DNA of 64,000 bases from Agrocybe praecox (lineage: Eukaryota > Basidiomycota > Agaricomycetes > Agaricales > Agrocybaceae): contig OZ024841.1 in NCBI GenBank assembly GCA_964017145.1, forward strand, positions 496,001 to 560,000. Direction: 5' to 3'. The position numbers were made by a program, and so were the translations under genes. Each line of letters opens with the position of its first letter. Positions within the stretch are counted from its first letter, which is position 1. The notes under the pieces are model-generated. The model saw nothing but the letters and a program-made list of their open reading frames with translations. It ran no database searches and was not told the DNA's origin. Shown piece after piece: positions 59,429 to 64,000 of the stretch.

Positions 59429-61642
59429 CGTTAAGTTGTCTGTGAATCACCACACTTATATACAGAGAGCGAATTGTATCTCTGGTATCAAGTTCTATCC
59501 TACGTTTTACATGTCCCTTGTATTGCGCCGGTAGAATGAGGGACCCTCGTTGCCTGGTATATCCGTTCTCGTCCACCCGGGGAATGGAGACAACAGCAAT
59601 CGTTATGAACCCGGTCTGCCAGTGGAGCCTACCTAGTCGTATTTGTTTCATTACGTTGACGCCACGCACAAACGAGGTTTATGAAAACAACATATGTGCA
59701 TGAAACATTTTCAACCTGCCTGGGCGTTGCCAATCGTATGTAATGTATGGAATTTTGTATAAACTTAACGTCAGTTATTACTGGACAAGGCCTCGGTCCG
59801 CTTCGGCACGATGCAGAATCTGTAAGTCGAAAAGGGCACAGCCACGGACTTTCGTCAAAAGAAAAAAGGTTTGAAGGTATTGAGAGAATTACCATTGGTT
59901 TAGAAACCGGAAAATATATGAAAAGAAGAAAAAATGGACTTCTGCATACCTAAATAACGACGTAACAGTTGATAGAAAGGCTTGAAAGTCATAGAGTAAA
60001 GAGATGCCAAATATTACGCTGATCTGCTTAAGTAATTTGTAGAGTAAAAACTCCGGGGAATTGATATTTCAGGTCACCCCAAAAACCCCTGAGAAAATGT
60101 AGTGTTAGGGTTCCGATCAAGTCTGTTATTACCTAAATATCTAGAAGAAATTTTAGGACATCATATAACCTAAATGAAAGCTACCAAGTATTCGTTCAAA
60201 TTTTGTATCACACCGTAAACATGACCCAATATCAGGATGAAATCACAACCAATATAGAGGTTTCGAATTAGTGTTTGTGTGGCCTGTGAATGTAGGCTTC
60301 ATTCATTCCGAAACTTGCGTTTTCAATAATACCTTCGGAATTAAATTGAGTAATTATGCATCATGTTTTTTTGTCTTGTCTGTAGGTACCGCTAAAATAG
60401 AGATATCGGCACGTCTGAAAGTAAACACAATAATCAGAGATTCGGACTGTGAGAAAACTAGAAAAAGACCTCATTGATATTGTATCTTTTTTCGTGCTTT
60501 TAGGAAGTTCGAAATGTCTGTATTCGTCTCGACTTTTTTGCCAACTGAAAGTAGTGATATCAGACATGCTTTCGTAGGATACCAAACCACGGTTGGAATT
60601 GTAATTTCGGTCGAATCTTAGTTCCAATAAACTTTTAATTTAATACATGTTTTCTATAGGCCCACTATTTTTGTACTAAAACAAGGTTTTCTCGGGGGTT
60701 TTGGGGTGACCTGAAGACATCAACTCCCTAGGGTGAATAGACGAGAGGCTGAATAGGTCGTTGACAGCATCCGTGTGAAAGGTACGCATTATGTTATACA
60801 ATTTACGCCTTACTACGTGACCCATGTGAACAACCTCATACGCCCTTGGCCCTTCCCGAATGTTGGCGACTGCCATTCAATGCTGACTCCACTATGATTT
60901 TAATCCAGTTACTACGTATGTACCTCGTCAGCACGCAAATTTTCTGCAAATGACAGTCAGGGCCATAATCTTGGATCTGATACATTCCATCGACCCACGG
61001 ACCACTTCACCATAAAGGCGACAAAAGAGAAGTAAATTGTGAATCGCATAATTACGTATATCATAAAACATGGTTGAGAAGGGAATTCATGAAGCGGGAA
61101 GTGAAAATGTAGGAGACTATTCGCGAGAGACGCAAGCGAGTACTAGTACGGAGACAAAAACAAGACTACAAGAAAAGGGGGAGTAAAATATGTAACTAAC
61201 GCTCGTTGCGATCTACGCCAATCAAATAAGTGGTGAATAGTATGTATGTAGTGGAGGGTCGTCATCATTATTCATGCGCAGGGTTTTTGTTGAAGTCATA
61301 GAAACAAGAAGAGTCGTCATGAAGAAGTAACTTGGCCACGATCTATATCGGTTTGTTTTTAAGTGCTTTTGGGTATGTTGCTGACTTCGAGAACATGTAT
61401 ATGACGTATTGGGTAGTAGAAAAAGACGTAGAGAGAAAGAACAAGGGGAAGAGAAAGAGGACTTGAAGGATAAGAAAAGGACAAGAAAAAAAACGGTTAT
61501 GAGGAACAGAGAGAAAAAAATATAAAATCTACGAACAATAGATCAGAATAAGAATTTGGATGCGTAAGGAAATATATGCACACGTACCAATGATAAAGAC
61601 GATAAAGGCAAAACCAAAAGTTTACGCATCAGACGTAATGAG
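59429..61642. other. 2.2-kb non-coding region with a TIR element
   Basis: No recognised gene. A minus-strand frame at 59669-59247 (RLHWQTGFITIAVVSIPRVDENG...) lies upstream of copy 2 and could be an unrecognised exon. 60051-60736 is an element bounded by inverted repeats, listed separately. 61090-61560 is purine-rich and probably 3'UTR/terminator sequence of the gene to the right. Confidence 0.5.
60051..60736. mobile_element. 0.69-kb element with ~50-bp terminal inverted repeats
   Basis: The left arm (60051-60098) and right arm (about 60685-60736) are imperfect inverted repeats of roughly 50 bp with two small indels. A perfect 17-bp core, TTCAGGTCACCCCAAAA, lies at 60068-60084, with its reverse complement at 60699-60715. 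The interior is AT-rich and has no transposase-like ORF; the longest frames are 68 and 88 codons with no motifs. A non-autonomous DNA transposon (MITE-like) is the simplest reading. No target-site duplication could be identified by eye. Confidence 0.6.
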
Positions 61643-63920
61643 TCACTTGTTGGCGTTGGTAGGATCATCGCTCTGGCCCTTCGCTCCAGTTCCGAAGTGC
61701 TTCATATGCCACTTGCGCTGGTTCCTCGCAGGAAGAGGAGGAACATACGACGAAGAAGGAGCAGGAGCAGGAGCCGACGCAGGTGGTGGTACCTGAATCT
61801 GTGAAATACGACCGGAAGAGGACCCGTTCATGAACCTCTCCGTAGGATGCAAAGGAGAGGGTGCAGCAATCAGAGGCGCAAGTGGAGCAAATGAAGCCGA
61901 CGGCGAGATCACAGAGCCCACAGGGGAGAGAGGAGTCCCAGGAGCCGAATCATCGTCCATCATGTAGTTATCTCCATCATCGTTGTCAGCCATTAAGTGT
62001 GCTAAGGGGTGGTTAGACAGCGAAGAATGCACCATCGATGATTGCCTCCGTTGTTGATGGAGTCGCGTGAGAGATTGTGCATGTGCGAAGTTGCTGTTCT
62101 CCGCAGTAGGTGTGGTGATGGGAGTTGTAGACCTCTCGGTACTGGGGCTTGGCGCCCCGTGACGTGCCTGGCGTTCTTCGAGCGCGATCAGTCGCGCTTT
62201 GAGGTCTAAGAGCTCCAGCTCGGCGATGGAACCAGGACCCTGAGAAGACTCGCGCTGAGAGGTGCCTTTGTCGCGAGTTTGCTGCTGATGTTGTTGCTTT
62301 TCTTCTCGAAGTTGACCGACGGACTCACGCAGCGCGGTTAGTTGCTCCTCGTATCGCACGCGCTGCTCTTCCATTTCCTCTTTCATCGTCTCGATCTCGG
62401 CTCGACTAGCCTGTCCAGCAGCATCGTCGATTTGCCTTCCTTTACCTTTGGAAAATGACGGAAGAGGTATACCTCCACTGCCATTAACACCAATAGATAG
62501 TGTCGAAACGGGCGTCAACTTTGGACGAGGAGAAGAGTTGGGGGTGCTCGCTATATCATCATCGTCATCTCCACGAGACTGATGTGCAGAAGAAGCGCCC
62601 CCAAGTCGGAGCTCATATCCATCGGTGGCGTCGTTCGTGATTCTTTCGTATACATCATGACCGGCGAAGAAACCACCAATAAGATCCGGAACACCTAAAT
62701 CGTCGTCGGCTACATCCATCTCGACATCACCGTCCTGCTGAGTCGAATCTACAACCATAGCATCAGCCGAAGATGACGGCTCTTTATTTGTGGTCGTCGT
62801 GCCCTCTGTCTGAATCTCTCTACTCTCAAGCGTCCTATTTTCCTCGCGCGAAGCCGTCGGCGAGACATGCAGCCACCCACGACCACCAACCAAACCTTTC
62901 ACACCACCGAGCATTTCTGATTGCTGCACCAACTTCTTATCGAGGTTCTCGATACGCTCTTCCAAGTCAGCACCTCTGTACGGGAAGAGAAGCTTCGCAA
63001 GAGCGACAGATGCATGTGCGAGAATGTCAAGTCGCTCATCTACCGTCATAGGTGTCGACTCGGTCGAAGGAGCACCTGTGGAGGTAGATGGCCCGACGAT
63101 CGGAGGAGATCCAGTACCATCCTTGCGTTTCGCAGTAGAGTTTGTCAAGAATTGTAACAAATCGCGGATGAGAAAGATCGTATGAAGAGATTTGAGTCGC
63201 TCTTCCTTGCGCTGAGAAATGACGATATTTCCTGCCCCTGATTCAGGACCGGGACTGGGTGGTACTTTGATCAGTGCTGTAGATGATGCCGGTTCAGCAA
63301 GTTGCGGAGCCGGAGCAGAAGAAGACAACGGCTTCGGAGAAGGTGGATTGGCAACTATTGAGCTTATCCCATTCGAGCTACGAGTGGAGCCGGAAGAACC
63401 AGCAGGAGTAGCAATACCGTCAGAATTAACACTAGCAGACAACGATAAGCCAGGTGGAGTAACGCCGAGCGACAAACCGTTAGCAGACGTCGTCGTCACT
63501 GGGACGTACAAACCTTTTCTCTTAGCCTGCTGGGGCACTGATGCGGATGCATCTTGCTGATTCTGAGACGAAGACGTCTGTTGAGTCGTCTGAGTCTGCT
63601 GCTGCTGCTGCTGGGTCTGGGACTGTGATGGCTGAGGAGAAGGAGGCACCTGCACAGGCTTCTTCGGATTCAAAGATTGCAATAAGCCCAAAAGCACATT
63701 CGGCGGAATGACAAGCTGATCGGCCGGTGCATTCGGGTTCTTCTCTCGCATGTAAGCCGTAGCGAATTCGGCTAGACCAGGAGGTACTTCACTTAGCAGA
63801 GGCATGCCACCGTCCTCATTGATGTCTTTCATTTGTTCGCGCGTGAGATCAAGTGGAAAAGAGATAACGAAACATGAAGAAAAAGGACATACCTTTCTGA
63901 TTTGGGGTATCTACGAGCAT
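61643..63920 (-). CDS. Disordered Gln/Pro/Ser-rich coiled-coil protein, possibly 5'-partial
   Basis: Two exons are visible: 63920-63893, which could start at ATG 63920 (MLVDTPNQK) or continue upstream past the window edge, and 63825-61643. The apparent ATG at 63832 lies inside the intron, so it is not the start. The N-terminal ~60 residues (LLSEVPPGLAEFATAYMREKN ... VLLGLLQSL) look folded. Then come a Gln-rich run and Ser/Pro-rich stretches. A helical block follows (ERLKSLHTIFLIRDLLQFL and VDERLDILAHASVALAKLLFPYRG), with a coiled coil (LEERIENLDKKLVQQSEML). A second coiled coil is at AEIETMKEEMEEQRVRYEEQL. It ends QRKWHMKHFGTG...NANK-TGA. No named domain is recognised. Composition suggests a regulatory or scaffold protein. 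Confidence 0.65.
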
Positions 63921-64000
63921 CGCCGAAGGGCCTAGATTAGATCACGTATCAATATGTCAGGAACAACAAATAAAGATGCAAAACATAAAGTCGCCAACTC

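Noticed and set aside
1..64000. CRISPR arrays, bacterial operons, rRNA genes, retrotransposon reverse transcriptases
   Set aside because: No regular spacer arrays, Shine-Dalgarno-led operons, rRNA-like blocks or RT/integrase motifs were seen. The gene structure is typical of fungal nuclear DNA.

Overview
The window reads as nuclear DNA of a mushroom-forming basidiomycete (Agaricomycetes). The evidence is genes split by many 45-80 nt GT-AG introns with CTAAC/CTAAT-like branch sites, several protein families typical of agaricomycetes (single-exon F-box proteins, DUF6533-type and 7-TM orphan membrane proteins, NLR-arm-like proteins, a Ppo-type dioxygenase/P450 fusion), and gene-poor stretches of 2-6 kb with small repeats. 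No bacterial, viral or organellar genes were seen. Exon coordinates were worked out by hand from splice signals and reading frames. Outer gene limits are firmer than individual splice sites.

Layout. 0.5-6.1 kb (+): a large YMC020W-like alpha/beta hydrolase, followed by a 93-bp fold-back insertion with an 8-bp target duplication (6.6 kb). 6.8-9.8 kb (-): an F-box protein carrying a long acidic/charged insert. 9.8-15.9 kb: gene-poor, only cryptic exons. 15.9-21.4 kb: an aldo/keto reductase (-) divergent from a small unknown protein and a DHA1-type MFS transporter (+), possibly a small metabolic group. 21.4-24.2 kb: gene-poor. 24.2-27.5 kb (+): a CTR copper transporter and a ferric/cupric reductase back to back, a metal-uptake pair. 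28.8-30.4 kb (+): a single-exon F-box protein.

30.8-38.2 kb: a Ppo oxylipin synthase (-), divergent from a 2-oxoglutarate/Fe(II) oxygenase (+). 38.9-46.2 kb (-): a tandem pair of type II membrane O-fucosyltransferase-like proteins, separated by 1.9 kb that includes a degenerate minisatellite of about 60-65 bp units. 47.5-53.0 kb (+): two different multi-pass membrane proteins (a DUF6533 type and another 7-TM orphan), separated by 2.4 kb with hairpins and a short orphan ORF.

53.2-59.4 kb: two paralogous (-) genes resembling only the C-terminal helical arm of fungal NACHT/NLR proteins, with a (+) glycosyltransferase between them. 59.4-61.6 kb: non-coding, holding a 0.69-kb element with about 50-bp terminal inverted repeats. 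61.6-63.9 kb (-): a disordered, Gln/Pro/Ser-rich coiled-coil protein whose 5' end may run off the window.

The most unusual items are the fold-back insertion, the TIR element, the minisatellite between the duplicated glycosyltransferases, and the paired NLR-arm genes that lack any NTPase domain.
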